Of a DNA stretch of 64,000 nt, positions 38,345 to 48,329 are shown piece after piece. The notes under the pieces are model-generated. The model was not told the DNA's origin, ran no database searches, and worked only from the letters and a program-made list of their open reading frames with translations. Both the position numbers and the translations under genes were made by a program. The first letter of the stretch is position 1, and every line of letters begins with the position of its first letter. Source of the DNA: Akkermansia muciniphila (GTDB lineage Bacteria > Verrucomicrobiota > Verrucomicrobiia > Limisphaerales > BJHT01); contig CAMAUZ010000023.1 of assembly GCA_945861535.1 (NCBI GenBank), positions 26,427 through 90,426 of the forward strand, read 5' to 3'.

Positions 38345-38393
38345 AGGGCCTTGACTCTCAGTTTGAAATCTCTAGGTTAACCGCGCTCCGGGT

Positions 38394-38467
38394 TGCCCGA
38401 TGGTGTAACGGTAGCACAGCAGATTCTGAATCTGCTTGTCGTGGTTCAAATCCATGTCGGGCAGCCA
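38394..38467 (+). tRNA. tRNA-Gln (anticodon CTG), encoded CCA
   Basis: TGCCCGA ... anticodon stem GCAGA-TTCTGAA-TCTGC ... T-arm CGTGG-TTCAAAT-CCATG ... TCGGGCA-G-CCA; full cloverleaf by hand. Confidence 0.93.
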
Positions 38468-38679
38468 AATTTCTTCACGTGGTTGTCGAAGTCTCGTTTT
38501 CCTTCGAGGCCGCGCCCCCAAAAGCCGAGTTCCATCATCTTGGCGACATTCAAAGCCCATCGCTCGTCCGGAGTCGCGGCCATGGCTTTGGAGTAGCGAA
38601 TCAAGTCGGCTTCGCTCATTCCGGACATGCCCTTGAGCTTGCGATACACCTTTCGCCAGTCTTTGAGGCTTGTTTTCAT
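38446..38679 (-). CDS. 77-aa hypothetical protein, 3' end antisense to tRNA-Gln
   Basis: MKTSLKDWRKVYRKLKGMSGMSEADLIRYSKAMAATPDERWALNVAKMMELGFWGRGLEGKRDFDNHVKKFGCPTWI. Confidence 0.5.
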   Translation of the reverse strand: MKTSLKDWRKVYRKLKGMSGMSEADLIRYSKAMAATPDERWALNVAKMMELGFWGRGLEGKRDFDNHVKKFGCPTWI

Positions 38680-38716
38680 CTTTGCCTTTCGTCGGCATGG
38701 TTCGGGCATGGTTTGC

Positions 38717-39202
38717 TCAACGACCCTGCGCAATAATCTCCGCCGCCTGCGCCGTGCCAACCTTCTCGTGCAAGGTCTCGTTCACCAGCACCACCGGGGC
38801 CGTGCCGCAGCTCGCGAGACACTCGACAAATTCGACGGTGAACTTCCCGTCCGGCGTGGTCTGCGGGACGTGGGCGTGGGCATCGAGGCCGAGTTTGTCA
38901 CAAAAGTGTTTGCGCACATCCGCGCTCCCCGCCAGCGCGCAGCTCAACGTGCGGCACACTTTGATGTGTGTCTTGCCCAGCGGTTCCTGCCGGAACATCG
39001 GGTAGAAAGTAACCAGCTCGTAAACGTTGATCGGCTGCAGTCCGAGCTTCGCCGCCGTCCACTCCATCGCCTCTTTGGAAATCCAGCCAAAGTGCTCCTG
39101 CAACGCGTGCAGCAGCATCAGCGACGCGCTCCGCTTCTGCGGATAGTGCGTGATCAACTCATCGATCTCGGCTTCGAGCGGCGTGGGAACAGTGAAGGTC
39201 AT
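38717..39202 (-). CDS. nuoE: NADH-quinone oxidoreductase subunit E
   Basis: FYPMFRQEPLGKTHIKVCRTLSCALAGS; VECLASCGTAPVVLVN. Confidence 0.96.
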   Translation of the reverse strand: MTFTVPTPLEAEIDELITHYPQKRSASLMLLHALQEHFGWISKEAMEWTAAKLGLQPINVYELVTFYPMFRQEPLGKTHIKVCRTLSCALAGSADVRKHFCDKLGLDAHAHVPQTTPDGKFTVEFVECLASCGTAPVVLVNETLHEKVGTAQAAEIIAQGR

Positions 39203-39229
39203 GGCGAAATCAATTGGCGGCGCCGGCGT

Positions 39230-39550
39230 TCAAGGTGTTCGAGAATTTCCCGCGCAGACGGGTCGCGCTCGATATTCGGAAGAGCGCTGATTTTCCGCCG
39301 CCGTGGCGAGTTCGGAGCAATGGATTCGGCGCCGCGCACGGGAAAAAATGGCTTGCTGTTCGATCAGACCGGACGACTCGCGCACCGGCTGCGACAGCGC
39401 GGCGTGGGTGAAAAGTTCATCCAGCATCTCCATCGCCTTGACCGTGTCCGTCGCGCGGATTTCCTCGGCGCGAACCTGCTCCAGCAGCGGCCCGGCCGTT
39501 CTCCACGCCTGCATCCTGGGGCGCGCGTTTTCTTGGTCGGTCGCGGTCAT
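39230..39550 (-). CDS. 106-aa hypothetical protein between nuoD and nuoE
   Basis: MTATDQENARPRMQAWRTAGPLLEQVRAEEIRATDTVKAMEMLDELFTHAALSQPVRESSGLIEQQAIFSRARRRI; ATG overlaps nuoD stop. Confidence 0.6.
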   Translation of the reverse strand: MTATDQENARPRMQAWRTAGPLLEQVRAEEIRATDTVKAMEMLDELFTHAALSQPVRESSGLIEQQAIFSRARRRIHCSELATAAENQRSSEYRARPVCAGNSRTP

Positions 39551-40860
39551 CGGTCGCATTCCCCCATCACAAAATCCAGCGACCCCAAGATCGCCACCGT
39601 GTCGCTCATCATGTGTCCCGGCAGCACCTTCGGCAGGATGCTGAGATTCACAAATGACGGCGCGCGAATCTTCATCCGATACGGCGTCCCGCCGCCGCGG
39701 CTGTTGATGTAGAAACCCAGCTCGCCCTTGGGATTTTCGCCGCCGAAATAAATCTCGCCCGGCGGCGCGTTCACGCCCTGCGTCACGAGGATGAACTGGT
39801 GGATCAACTCCTCCATGCTCGTGAGCACCTTTTCCTTCGGCGGCAAAACGGTCTTGCCGTCCGGCACGTTGATCGGCTCGTGCGTTTTGTTGTCCGGGCC
39901 GCCCGGCAGTTTCTCCAGGCACTGCCGGATGATCCGCACGCTCTGCCGCATCTCCTCCATGCGCACGAGATAGCGGTCGTAACAGTCGCCGACCGACCCG
40001 AGTGCCACATCAAAATCAAGGTCCGCGTAACACAGATACGGATGCGCCTTGCGCAAGTCATAATCCACACCGCTGCCGCGCAGATTCGGCCCCGTCAGCC
40101 CATAGTCGATGGCATCCGCGCGCGAGATGATGCCCACATCCCGCGTGCGATCGACGAAGATGCGGTTGCGCGTGAGCAGCTTCTCGGACTCATCGAAATT
40201 GATGACCACCTCGTTGCAAAACTTGCGCACCGCGTCCACCCAGCCCGGCGGCAGATCGCGCGCCAACCCGCCGATGCGCGTGTAGCTCGTCGTGAACCGC
40301 GCGCCCGTCAGCGACTCCGCCAGATTGTAGATCTTCTCCCGCTCCGTGAACGTGTGCAGGAACACCGTCAGCGCCCCGACATCCATCGCAAACGCGCCCA
40401 ACCCCAGCAAATGCGCCGAAACCCGCGCCAACTCGCAGCAGATCACGCGGATGTACTGACAGCGCGGCGGCAGTTGTTTGTCGATGCCGAGCAACTTCTC
40501 CACGGCCAGCGCGTACACGACGTTGTTATGCAGCGGCGCGAGATAATCCAGCCGGTCCGTGTAAGGGATGAACTGGGTGTAAGTCATGTTCTCGGCGATC
40601 TTCTCGTCGCCGCGATGCAGATAACCCACGTCCGGCGTCGCCTTCGTGATGATCTCGCCGTCCAGTTCGAGCAGCAGCCGCAACACCCCGTGCGTCGCCG
40701 GATGCGACGGCCCCATGTTGAGCACCATCTTCTCGCCCTCGAGATCGCGCATTTCGTCCACGCCCGCCACGGGGACAGATGGCGGCAACGTCGGAACCCC
40801 GGGCGCAAGCGCGACCCGCGCGGCGGGATCGCGAAATTCAATGGTTTGAGCAGTGGCCAT
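39547..40860 (-). CDS. nuoD: NADH-quinone oxidoreductase subunit D
   Basis: NMGPSHPATHGVLRLLLELDGEII; GYLHRGDEKIAENMTYTQFIPYTDRLDY. Confidence 0.97.
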   Translation of the reverse strand: MATAQTIEFRDPAARVALAPGVPTLPPSVPVAGVDEMRDLEGEKMVLNMGPSHPATHGVLRLLLELDGEIITKATPDVGYLHRGDEKIAENMTYTQFIPYTDRLDYLAPLHNNVVYALAVEKLLGIDKQLPPRCQYIRVICCELARVSAHLLGLGAFAMDVGALTVFLHTFTEREKIYNLAESLTGARFTTSYTRIGGLARDLPPGWVDAVRKFCNEVVINFDESEKLLTRNRIFVDRTRDVGIISRADAIDYGLTGPNLRGSGVDYDLRKAHPYLCYADLDFDVALGSVGDCYDRYLVRMEEMRQSVRIIRQCLEKLPGGPDNKTHEPINVPDGKTVLPPKEKVLTSMEELIHQFILVTQGVNAPPGEIYFGGENPKGELGFYINSRGGGTPYRMKIRAPSFVNLSILPKVLPGHMMSDTVAILGSLDFVMGECDR

Positions 40861-40864
40861 GAAA

Positions 40865-41365
40865 TCAGTTCCGTTTTCGTCTCGCGGGCTTCGGCACGCT
40901 TTCCCCAGCGACTGGCGGCGGACCGCCCTCGCCCTGAATCACCATTCCAGTCACGAGCGGCTGATCCTTGTCCGGCGAAACTTTTCCCGGCACGACAACC
41001 TTGGCCACCGGCTGGGCTTCGATCTCGATGAGCTTCTTGTTCTGGGGATCGACCCAGAGCATCAAACCTTCGAGCGCCCGCGCACCGAGGAGCACGTAGT
41101 CCCCCTTCTCGGCAAAGACGATTTCATCCGTTGTCTCCCGCTGGCCGACGCGCACGAGGGCATAACCTATGTCGCGATACACCAGTTGCCCATTGGCCAT
41201 CTGAAACGGCTGCCGTTTCTCTGGCTTCACATCGATTTGCTCCAACTGCCGCCGCGGAATCCACGTCGCCTCGCTCCCCGTGTCCACCATGAGACGGGGA
41301 ATCGTGACCGCCTTCTCGCGGTCCCCGTGGTTTTTAATGAGGCAGCCGACCGTGAAAGTGCCCAT
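40865..41365 (-). CDS. retropepsin-like (clan AA) aspartic protease family protein
   Basis: LMVDTGSEATWIPRRQLEQIDV...YVLLGARALEGLMLWVDPQNKKL; DTGS plus LLGxxxLE pattern. Confidence 0.8.
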   Translation of the reverse strand: MGTFTVGCLIKNHGDREKAVTIPRLMVDTGSEATWIPRRQLEQIDVKPEKRQPFQMANGQLVYRDIGYALVRVGQRETTDEIVFAEKGDYVLLGARALEGLMLWVDPQNKKLIEIEAQPVAKVVVPGKVSPDKDQPLVTGMVIQGEGGPPPVAGESVPKPARRKRN

Positions 41366-41366
41366 G

Positions 41367-41945
41367 TCAGTTCTCCGGATTCCGCACCCTCGGCTCCCTC
41401 ACAATCGTGTCCTTGCCGCCCGCCACCGTCACGAACGGCCCGCCTTCCAGCGGCGCCGGCTTGGTAAAAGCGACCTCCGGCAAATCCGTCGGCCTTCCCG
41501 CCAGCGGGAAATCCTTCCGCAGCGGAAAATACGGATACCCCTCCCACATCAAGATGCGCCGCAAATCCGGATGCCCGCGGAACCGCAGCCCCATCATGTC
41601 GTACGCCTCCCGCTCGTGCCAGTCCGCCGTGCGCCACACGCCGCACACCGTGGGCAGTTCCGACTTCTCCTCGCTCACGTCCGTCTTCAGTCGCAGATGA
41701 CACCGATGCGCGAGGCCATACAGTTCGTAAACCACCGTCCAGCGCGGGTCTTCGCCGTAGTTATCCACGCTGCTGAGGTCCACCAGATAATCAAAAGCCA
41801 GCTCTTGTTTCGCGAACGCGCACACCTCGGCGATCTTTTCCGCATCCGCCACCTTCACCGTGATTTCCCCGCGAAACTCCCCCGCCGCCGACACCAAGCC
41901 GGGAAACTTCTCCGCAAGCTTCATGGCGAGATCGGTGGCAGTCAT
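41367..41945 (-). CDS. nuoC: NADH-quinone oxidoreductase subunit C
   Basis: WHEREAYDMMGLRFRGHPDLRRILMWEGYPYFPLRKDFPLAG. Confidence 0.97.
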   Translation of the reverse strand: MTATDLAMKLAEKFPGLVSAAGEFRGEITVKVADAEKIAEVCAFAKQELAFDYLVDLSSVDNYGEDPRWTVVYELYGLAHRCHLRLKTDVSEEKSELPTVCGVWRTADWHEREAYDMMGLRFRGHPDLRRILMWEGYPYFPLRKDFPLAGRPTDLPEVAFTKPAPLEGGPFVTVAGGKDTIVREPRVRNPEN

Positions 41946-42004
41946 CGTGTAAAAAAGGCTGAGGGAAAATTATATGGAAAAACCGGAAAACGCGCCGCCG
42001 CCCG

Positions 42005-42538
42005 TCAGGCCGCCCGCCGCTGTGTCGCCAGAAACGGTTCCTTCGCCACCTTGGCCTGCAACTTCATGAACCCATCCAGCAGTGCCTCCGGCCGCGGCGG
42101 ACACCCCGCCACATACACGTCCACCGGCACGATGGTGTCCACGCCCTGCAACACCGCATAGCTGCGATACATGCCGCCCGTCGAAGCGCACGCGCCCATC
42201 GCGATGACATACTTCGGCTCCGCCATCTGGTCGTAAATGCGCCGCACCGCCAGCGCCATCTTGTACGTCACCGTCCCCGCCACAATCATCACGTCCGACT
42301 GCCGCGGCGAGAAGCGCATCACCTCCGCACCAAACCGCGAGATGTCGAACCGGCTCGCGCCCGCCGCCATCAGTTCGATCGCGCAGCACGCCAGCCCCAT
42401 CGGCATCGGCCACAGGGAATTCTTGCGAAACCAGTTCACCGCCGCGTCCAGCCGCGTCACGATGACCTCGCCCTCGATCTTCGAATTGTAACCAATTTCA
42501 GCGCTCGTCTGCATAAGCTCGGCGGGTCGCCCGCCCAA
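42005..42538 (-). CDS. nuoB: NADH-quinone oxidoreductase subunit B
   Basis: [66 protein letters not shown]. Confidence 0.97.
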   Translation of the reverse strand: MGGRPAELMQTSAEIGYNSKIEGEVIVTRLDAAVNWFRKNSLWPMPMGLACCAIELMAAGASRFDISRFGAEVMRFSPRQSDVMIVAGTVTYKMALAVRRIYDQMAEPKYVIAMGACASTGGMYRSYAVLQGVDTIVPVDVYVAGCPPRPEALLDGFMKLQAKVAKEPFLATQRRAA

Positions 42539-42730
42539 AGTTGGGCGAAACTAAGCACCCCAAAAAACAGCAGCAAGCCAATTTGTGATTTTTTTCACAA
42601 GCGTCCCACCCCAACCTTCGCACACGCAAAAACCCCCGTGGTTGCGCGACCTTGGCGCTCCCATCCGCGCCTCTATCCCGCACCGCGATAAGACTTGTCC
42701 CACCATCCCGCACCCCCTTAAATGCCGCGC

Positions 42731-43759
42731 ATGAAAGCCGTTCAAATTCGCGCCCACGGCAGCCCCGGCACCCTGACCCTCTGCGACCTGCCCGATCCCG
42801 TTCCGGCCGCCGACGAAGTCCGCGTCCGCGTCCGCGCCTGCGGCCTCAACCGCCTCGATCTCTGGTGTGAAGCTGGCGCGCTGCCCATCCCCATCACGCT
42901 CCCGCGCATTCCCGGCTGCGAAGTCGCCGGCGAGATCGAAGCCCTCGGCACCGACATCGATCAATGGCGCATCGGCGACCGCGTCGCCGTCCAGTCCAAC
43001 GTTTTTTGCGGCACCTGCGAATTTTGCCGCCAAGGCCAGGAATCAATCTGCCTCAACAGCCAGCTCCTCGGCGTCCAGCGCGACGGCGGCTTCGCGGAAA
43101 AAGTCGTCGTCCCCGCCCGCGCGCTGCTCGCCCTGCCCGCCGGCGTGGACGAAATGACCTCCGCCGCCCTCACCCTCGCCAGCAGCACCGCCATGCACAT
43201 GCTCACCGACCGCGTCGAGGTGAAACCCGGCGACTGGGTCCTCGTCGTCGGCGCGTCGAGCGGCGTCGGCAGCGCCGCCATCCAGATCGCCCGGCAACTC
43301 GGCGCGCACGTCATCGCCACCGCCTCCAGCAACACCAAACGCGCCCTCGCCCTCAAACTCGGCGCGGAATTCGTCGTGGACTCCACGGAAACCGACTGGC
43401 CCGCCCAAGTCCGCCAGCTCACGCAAAAACGCGGCGTGGACATCGTCATCGAACACATCGGCGGCGACATCCTCCGCCTGGCCTTCCAATGCCTCGCCCG
43501 CGGCGGCGCCGTCGTCACCTGCGGCGCCACCGCCGGCCGCAAAACCGAACTCGACCTCTGGCCCTTCTTCGTCAAACAACAACGCCTCATCGGCAGCTAC
43601 GGTCGCAACCACGCCGACGCCTCCGCCACCCTCCAATGGGCCGCCGAAGGCAAACTCAAGCCCGTCATCGACCGCGTCTTCCCCCTCGCCCAATTTGCCG
43701 AAGCCTACACCGCCCTCCGCGACCGTCGCGTCCTCGGCAAAGTCCTCCTCTGCCCGTAA
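42731..43759 (+). CDS. zinc-binding alcohol dehydrogenase/quinone oxidoreductase (MDR) family
   Basis: PGCEVAGEIEALG; CGTCEFCRQGQESIC; VLVVGASSGVGSAAIQIARQLGAHVIATAS. Confidence 0.9.
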   Translation: MKAVQIRAHGSPGTLTLCDLPDPVPAADEVRVRVRACGLNRLDLWCEAGALPIPITLPRIPGCEVAGEIEALGTDIDQWRIGDRVAVQSNVFCGTCEFCRQGQESICLNSQLLGVQRDGGFAEKVVVPARALLALPAGVDEMTSAALTLASSTAMHMLTDRVEVKPGDWVLVVGASSGVGSAAIQIARQLGAHVIATASSNTKRALALKLGAEFVVDSTETDWPAQVRQLTQKRGVDIVIEHIGGDILRLAFQCLARGGAVVTCGATAGRKTELDLWPFFVKQQRLIGSYGRNHADASATLQWAAEGKLKPVIDRVFPLAQFAEAYTALRDRRVLGKVLLCP

Positions 43760-43782
43760 AAACGGAAACGGCTTCCCCGTCC

Positions 43783-43832
43783 CCATTCCCCTGCCCCAAA
43801 TTCCCCTGCCAAAATCCCCTAAAATTCCCCTG
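43783..43832. repeat. single-arm repeat (core GGCAGGGGAAT on minus strand)
   Basis: cattcccctgccccaaattcccctgccaaaatcccctaaaattcccctg. Confidence 0.85.
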
Positions 43833-43883
43833 TAACATTTTCCCCGTGATTTCCTCCTCAAAACCCTAGCAAATTCCCCCTGC

Positions 43884-44513
43884 ATGTTTTCACTCCAGCA
43901 ACTCTTCGGCAAAGGCGACCGCTTCTTCGAACTCCTCGAGGCCAGCGCGGAAGAAGCCCTCACCAGCGTCCAGCTCCTCATCCGCCTCCTCAACACCTCC
44001 CCCAAACCCGCCAACCTCGACGACTTCGTCTTCTCCCGCCGCAAAGACAAACGCATCACCGAGCAAATCTCCGAGGAGCTGGTGAAGACCTTCGTCACCG
44101 GCCTGGAACGCGAAGACATCGAGACCCTCTCCAACGCCCTCTACAAAATCCCCAAGACCGTCGAGAAATTCGCCGAACGCTACGAACTCTCCCTCGCCAT
44201 CGTCAGCACCACCGACTTCTCCAAACAGGCCGACCTCATGGGCAAGGCCGCCGAAGCCGTCGTCGCCATGGTCCGCCAGCTCCGCGACCTTCAGCACCTC
44301 GAACGATGCAAGGAACTCAACGACCGCCTCCAATACGTCGAAGGCGAGGCCGACAAACTTATGCTCGTCCTCCTCAAAGACCTCTACAGCGGCAAACACG
44401 ACCCCCTCAAAGTCATCATCGTTCGCGACCTCTACGAACTCATCGAGAAAGTCGTGGACCGCTGCCGCGACGCCGGCAACGTCGTGTCCCACATCGTCCT
44501 GAAAAACTCCTGA
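43884..44513 (+). CDS. DUF47 family Pit accessory protein (PhoU-like)
   Basis: FGKGDRFFELLEASAEEALTSVQLL...; C-terminal DRCRDAGNVVSHIVLKNS; immediately upstream of pit. Confidence 0.9.
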   Translation: MFSLQQLFGKGDRFFELLEASAEEALTSVQLLIRLLNTSPKPANLDDFVFSRRKDKRITEQISEELVKTFVTGLEREDIETLSNALYKIPKTVEKFAERYELSLAIVSTTDFSKQADLMGKAAEAVVAMVRQLRDLQHLERCKELNDRLQYVEGEADKLMLVLLKDLYSGKHDPLKVIIVRDLYELIEKVVDRCRDAGNVVSHIVLKNS

Positions 44514-44526
44514 CCCGCGCCCGCGC

Positions 44527-45624
44527 ATGACGCTCATCCTCACCGTCATCCTCGTGGCGCTCGTCTTCGAGTACATCAACGGCTTCCACGACACCGCCAA
44601 CTCCATCGCCACCGTCGTCTCCACCAAAGTCCTCACCCCGCGCCAGGCCGTCTTCATGGCCGCCGTCACCAACCTCATCGGCGCGCTCTGGGGCACCGCC
44701 GTCGCCAAGACCATCTCCTCCGGCCTCGTCGATGGCAAAGTCGTCACCTCCCAAGTCCTCATCTGCGCGCTCATGGGCGCCATTATCTGGAACCTTGTCA
44801 CTTGGTGGTTCGGCCTCCCCTCGAGCTCCTCCCACGCCCTCGTCGGCGGCCTCTGCGGCGGCGCGCTCGCCGCCGCGCACAACAACTGGAACGTCATCGT
44901 CTGGTCCCTCCCGGCCGCCTCCGGCCACTGGTGGGAAGGCAAAGGCATCCTGTGGAAAGTCATCGTCCCCATGCTGCTCTCCCCCGTCATTGGCCTTCTC
45001 GTCGGCTTCCTCATCATGGGCGTCTTCTACTTCCTCCTCCGCCACTGGCGACCCCGCACCGTCAACAACGTCTTCGGCAAACTACAGCTCGTCAGCTCCG
45101 CCGGCATGGGCTTCATGCACGGCACCAACGACGCCCAGAAAACCATGGGCATCCTCGCCCTCGCCCTCGTCACCGGCACCAAGGCCGGCGCGTTCGACAA
45201 CCTCCCCTCCTGGCTCATCTTCCTCCACACCCCCGAACCGCTGAAAGGCCAGAGCCTCGAAATCGCCACCTGGATCAAACTCACCTGCGCCATCACCATG
45301 GCCGCCGGCACCGCCGCCGGCGGCTGGCGCATTATCAAAACCCTCGGCCACAAAATGGTGAAACTCCAACCCGTCCACGGCTTCGCCGCCGAGACCACCG
45401 GCGCCGCCGTCATCGCCGTCGCCTCCCACTGGGGCATCCCCGTCTCCACCACCCACATCATCTCCTCCGCCATCATGGGAGTCGGTGCCGCCAAACGCCT
45501 CAACGCCCTCCGCTGGAATGTGGTCGAACGCATCCTCTGGGCCTGGGTCTTCACCATCCCCGTCAGCGCCCTCCTCGCCTACCTCCTCTTCCGCCTCGTC
45601 GCCGCCACCGGCCACGCCGGCTAG
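44527..45624 (+). CDS. pit: inorganic phosphate transporter, PiT family
   Basis: EYINGFHDTANSIATVVSTKVLTPRQA; GMGFMHGTNDAQKTMGI; VSTTHIISSAIMGVG. Confidence 0.95.
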   Translation: MTLILTVILVALVFEYINGFHDTANSIATVVSTKVLTPRQAVFMAAVTNLIGALWGTAVAKTISSGLVDGKVVTSQVLICALMGAIIWNLVTWWFGLPSSSSHALVGGLCGGALAAAHNNWNVIVWSLPAASGHWWEGKGILWKVIVPMLLSPVIGLLVGFLIMGVFYFLLRHWRPRTVNNVFGKLQLVSSAGMGFMHGTNDAQKTMGILALALVTGTKAGAFDNLPSWLIFLHTPEPLKGQSLEIATWIKLTCAITMAAGTAAGGWRIIKTLGHKMVKLQPVHGFAAETTGAAVIAVASHWGIPVSTTHIISSAIMGVGAAKRLNALRWNVVERILWAWVFTIPVSALLAYLLFRLVAATGHAG

Positions 45625-45859
45625 AAATCCTGCGGGAGACGACGTCAGGAGACTCTAACTTTTCCTCGCAACGAAAAGCCACCGAGCCGCTGAAACACCA
45701 AAGCGGAACCATGCCCTCGCAGCGCGGTCTTCAGGCCGCCTCAATCTGGACCGTCTGGGCAGGTGCGAATACGCCGGAACGTTCGAACGGTGAAGCGGCG
45801 TGAACCCACGCGCCAGCGGCGGCGCGGCGGCGCGGCGGGTCAATTAAATCCTCACGCGC

Positions 45860-46450
45860 AGCGAAGTTTTCGGCGCGCGGGCGGTCCCCGCCCGCAGCGG
45901 CTCCGCACCTGCGACAACGCCAGAAATTCTCAACGCCCGGTCTCCGATGTTGCCGCTGCGGCCGCGAAAGCCGCGCGCCGTTGGTTGCGGCCCCGCCGCT
46001 CTGTACTACAACCCTACAGAATCTTTGCGTGCCGCAAGGAGTTTTCATGCCACGCCCGCCCCCTTCCCACTTCCCATTCCCCTGCCCCAAATTCCCCTGC
46101 CAAACTCGGTCGTATCCCCCCGAAGACGGCGGCGCGCGCCGGCAGTCAAAGCATCCACTTCCTGCTCCGCCCGCCGCACGAAAGCGGTCCGAAAATTTCG
46201 CCCCCTTCTCCCGCTTCCCGCGCTGCGACCGGGGACCGGTCGCGCTCCGCTTGGGTTCGCGTCCGCCGCCCTGTACTACAACTCTGCAATGTCATCGCGC
46301 GCCGCGAGGATTCCGGAGCGCGGGCGTCCCGCCCGCAGCAGCTACAGACCTGCGAGAGCGCAAAAAATCTGCAACGCCCCGGCTCCGATGCCGCGGCTGC
46401 GGCCGGGACGTCCGCGCTCCTTGGGTTGCGGCTTCGCCGCCCTGTGTCCA
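45860..46450. repeat. diverged direct repeats between pit and pseudopilin genes
   Basis: cgccgctctgtactacaaccctacagaatc / cgccgccctgtactacaactctgcaatgtc; cctgcgacaacgcc..ctcaacgcccggtctccgatg / cctgcgagagcgc..ctgcaacgccccggctccgatg. Confidence 0.75.
46073..46103. repeat. single-arm repeat (core GGCAGGGGAAT on minus strand)
   Basis: ccattcccctgccccaaattcccctgccaaa. Confidence 0.85.
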
Positions 46451-46686
46451 TCGCGTCTCTGTGGTCAAAAATTCGGCTCGACTGAATAGTTACGCCTAAG
46501 AGCCCCGGCGAATCAGTCGCTTCGTGAACCCGCGTCCGAGTAAGACACCCACCGGGAGTTAATCGCTCGCAAGGGTGACCCCGCCTGGTTCCCATTAGTG
46601 TCGGTTAGTGCCAGTTAGTGATTTCTAGTCACCCCTACTCCACCGCCGGATTAGGTCTTGCTCTTGCCTCCCGTCCTCAGCCGCGC

Positions 46687-47478
46687 TCACAACCCCGCAG
46701 GCGTACCCCACGCAGTCCCAAAAATATTCCCCTTGTTATTGGTCAGATCCGAGTAATTCCACGTCTCCACATGCCCGTCCACAAAGCTGATGTTCGCTTT
46801 GAGCAGATGCCGGCACGCCGGCTGTTTCGGCCCGGCAGCGGGATAATTCCCCAACGCGTCCACGGCAAAGGTCACAATCTCCGTCCGGTAGCCACCCGCG
46901 GGTACGCTGGCCAAGTTCTTCGGCACCCCGACATCGCCAATCAGCCAGATTTGCGTCGGGCGGTTGATGTCCGCCAGCCGTCGGCTGTGAATCGCCTGCA
47001 CCGACGGAGCCGGACCATTGGTGGCATACCGGATGATGTTTCCCTCCTGCGGCCCATAGCCTTCCCAAGGAACACCCGCAAACACACTGATGTCCCCCTG
47101 CTTTACGTCCGGGCAACGCCAGATGTTATTCGACACTGCCAGGGACGGCAGATAGTTGGCGTTGGTCAGAATCTGAAACCACCACAAGCCCCCCGGAATC
47201 ACGCTGAACGCTGGCGACGGAGTGTTCCAACCATAGCTGTAGAGATCGGGCAGATATTGGTCGAAATCTTCCGCGTAGAGCAACATCGCCAGCGCCAGTT
47301 GCTTCTCATTCGCCATGCACTTGGCGCTCTTGCTCTTGTCCTTGGCCTTGCCCAACGCCGGCAGCAGCATCGACGCGAGGATGCCGATGATCGCGATGAC
47401 CACTAACAGTTCGATCAGGGTGAATGCTGCCCGCCGGAGAAAGTGAGGAGAAGTCGCGTTAACAATTCTTGCGCGCAT
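46687..47478 (-). CDS. type II secretion/pseudopilin-like protein with prepilin N-terminal methylation motif
   Basis: [58 protein letters not shown]. Confidence 0.9.
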   Translation of the reverse strand: MRARIVNATSPHFLRRAAFTLIELLVVIAIIGILASMLLPALGKAKDKSKSAKCMANEKQLALAMLLYAEDFDQYLPDLYSYGWNTPSPAFSVIPGGLWWFQILTNANYLPSLAVSNNIWRCPDVKQGDISVFAGVPWEGYGPQEGNIIRYATNGPAPSVQAIHSRRLADINRPTQIWLIGDVGVPKNLASVPAGGYRTEIVTFAVDALGNYPAAGPKQPACRHLLKANISFVDGHVETWNYSDLTNNKGNIFGTAWGTPAGL

Positions 47479-47521
47479 GGATTTCAGTGGTCCGCCCTGT
47501 TTTTGAACCTAGTCCGCCCCG

Positions 47522-48277
47522 TCACCACGTCCCCGCCGGTCCGACCTTCTTGGTCTGCACATGACCGTCGAAATAGAAGAAATTCCGCACCGAACCATGC
47601 ACCGGACTATCGGGCAGTTGCGCCTGCCAACTATTGGCCACGTTGGTGACCGACAGTTTGTCCGGCTCGCCGCTCACGGTGATGTCGGAGAGGCCTTTAT
47701 ACCCCTCAACCCAAGCCATTGTCTGCGGTAAGTAGTCCGTCCCTGGCGGATTCCTGCTACCCGGATAACCGAAAGGCGGCTGGGGCATTCCAAACTGTGA
47801 CCCGGTTAGTTGGTACGAAACGCGATTAGTCGTGTTATAGGTCGTCGGATTGAAGCGCTTGAAACCCGGACAAAAAAGGGGTTCGCATATCACGACAGAA
47901 GCACTGGGGGGCGGCGAACCCAGATAGGTAGCAAGATAGTACACTAATTCGGCGGTAGCGTTAACACTGTTATTGTAGCTCGCCTGTTGCCCGCTCCACA
48001 GCCCAAAGTACCCGCCCCCTCCTCTCGCTCCGGGCAGCATCCCGCCGAAGTCCTCGGTGTACAATAGCAGCGCCAACGCCGTCTGCTTCATGTTCGACGT
48101 GCATTTGGCCTGCTGCGCCTTCCGCTTGGCCTCGCCCAGCGCCGGCAGCAGCATCGACGCCAAGATGCCGATGATCGCAATGACCACCAGCAGTTCAATC
48201 AGGGTGAAGCCACGGCACCCCGCATAAGGGCGCCGTTGCAATGAGCCGGAGGGAAGCTGTTCACGAATGTTTTTCAT
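47522..48277 (-). CDS. pseudopilin-like protein, tandem paralogue
   Basis: [57 protein letters not shown]. Confidence 0.9.
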   Translation of the reverse strand: MKNIREQLPSGSLQRRPYAGCRGFTLIELLVVIAIIGILASMLLPALGEAKRKAQQAKCTSNMKQTALALLLYTEDFGGMLPGARGGGGYFGLWSGQQASYNNSVNATAELVYYLATYLGSPPPSASVVICEPLFCPGFKRFNPTTYNTTNRVSYQLTGSQFGMPQPPFGYPGSRNPPGTDYLPQTMAWVEGYKGLSDITVSGEPDKLSVTNVANSWQAQLPDSPVHGSVRNFFYFDGHVQTKKVGPAGTW

Positions 48278-48329
48278 AAAATTCTGGCCGGTAAAATCGT
48301 CACGGTACCTAGTATGCCCAGTCTCAAAG

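Noticed and set aside
46687-48277. Tandem pseudopilins as a novel secretion locus
   Set aside because: Such prepilin-domain proteins are highly multiplied in this type of genome and no secretion machinery is adjacent.
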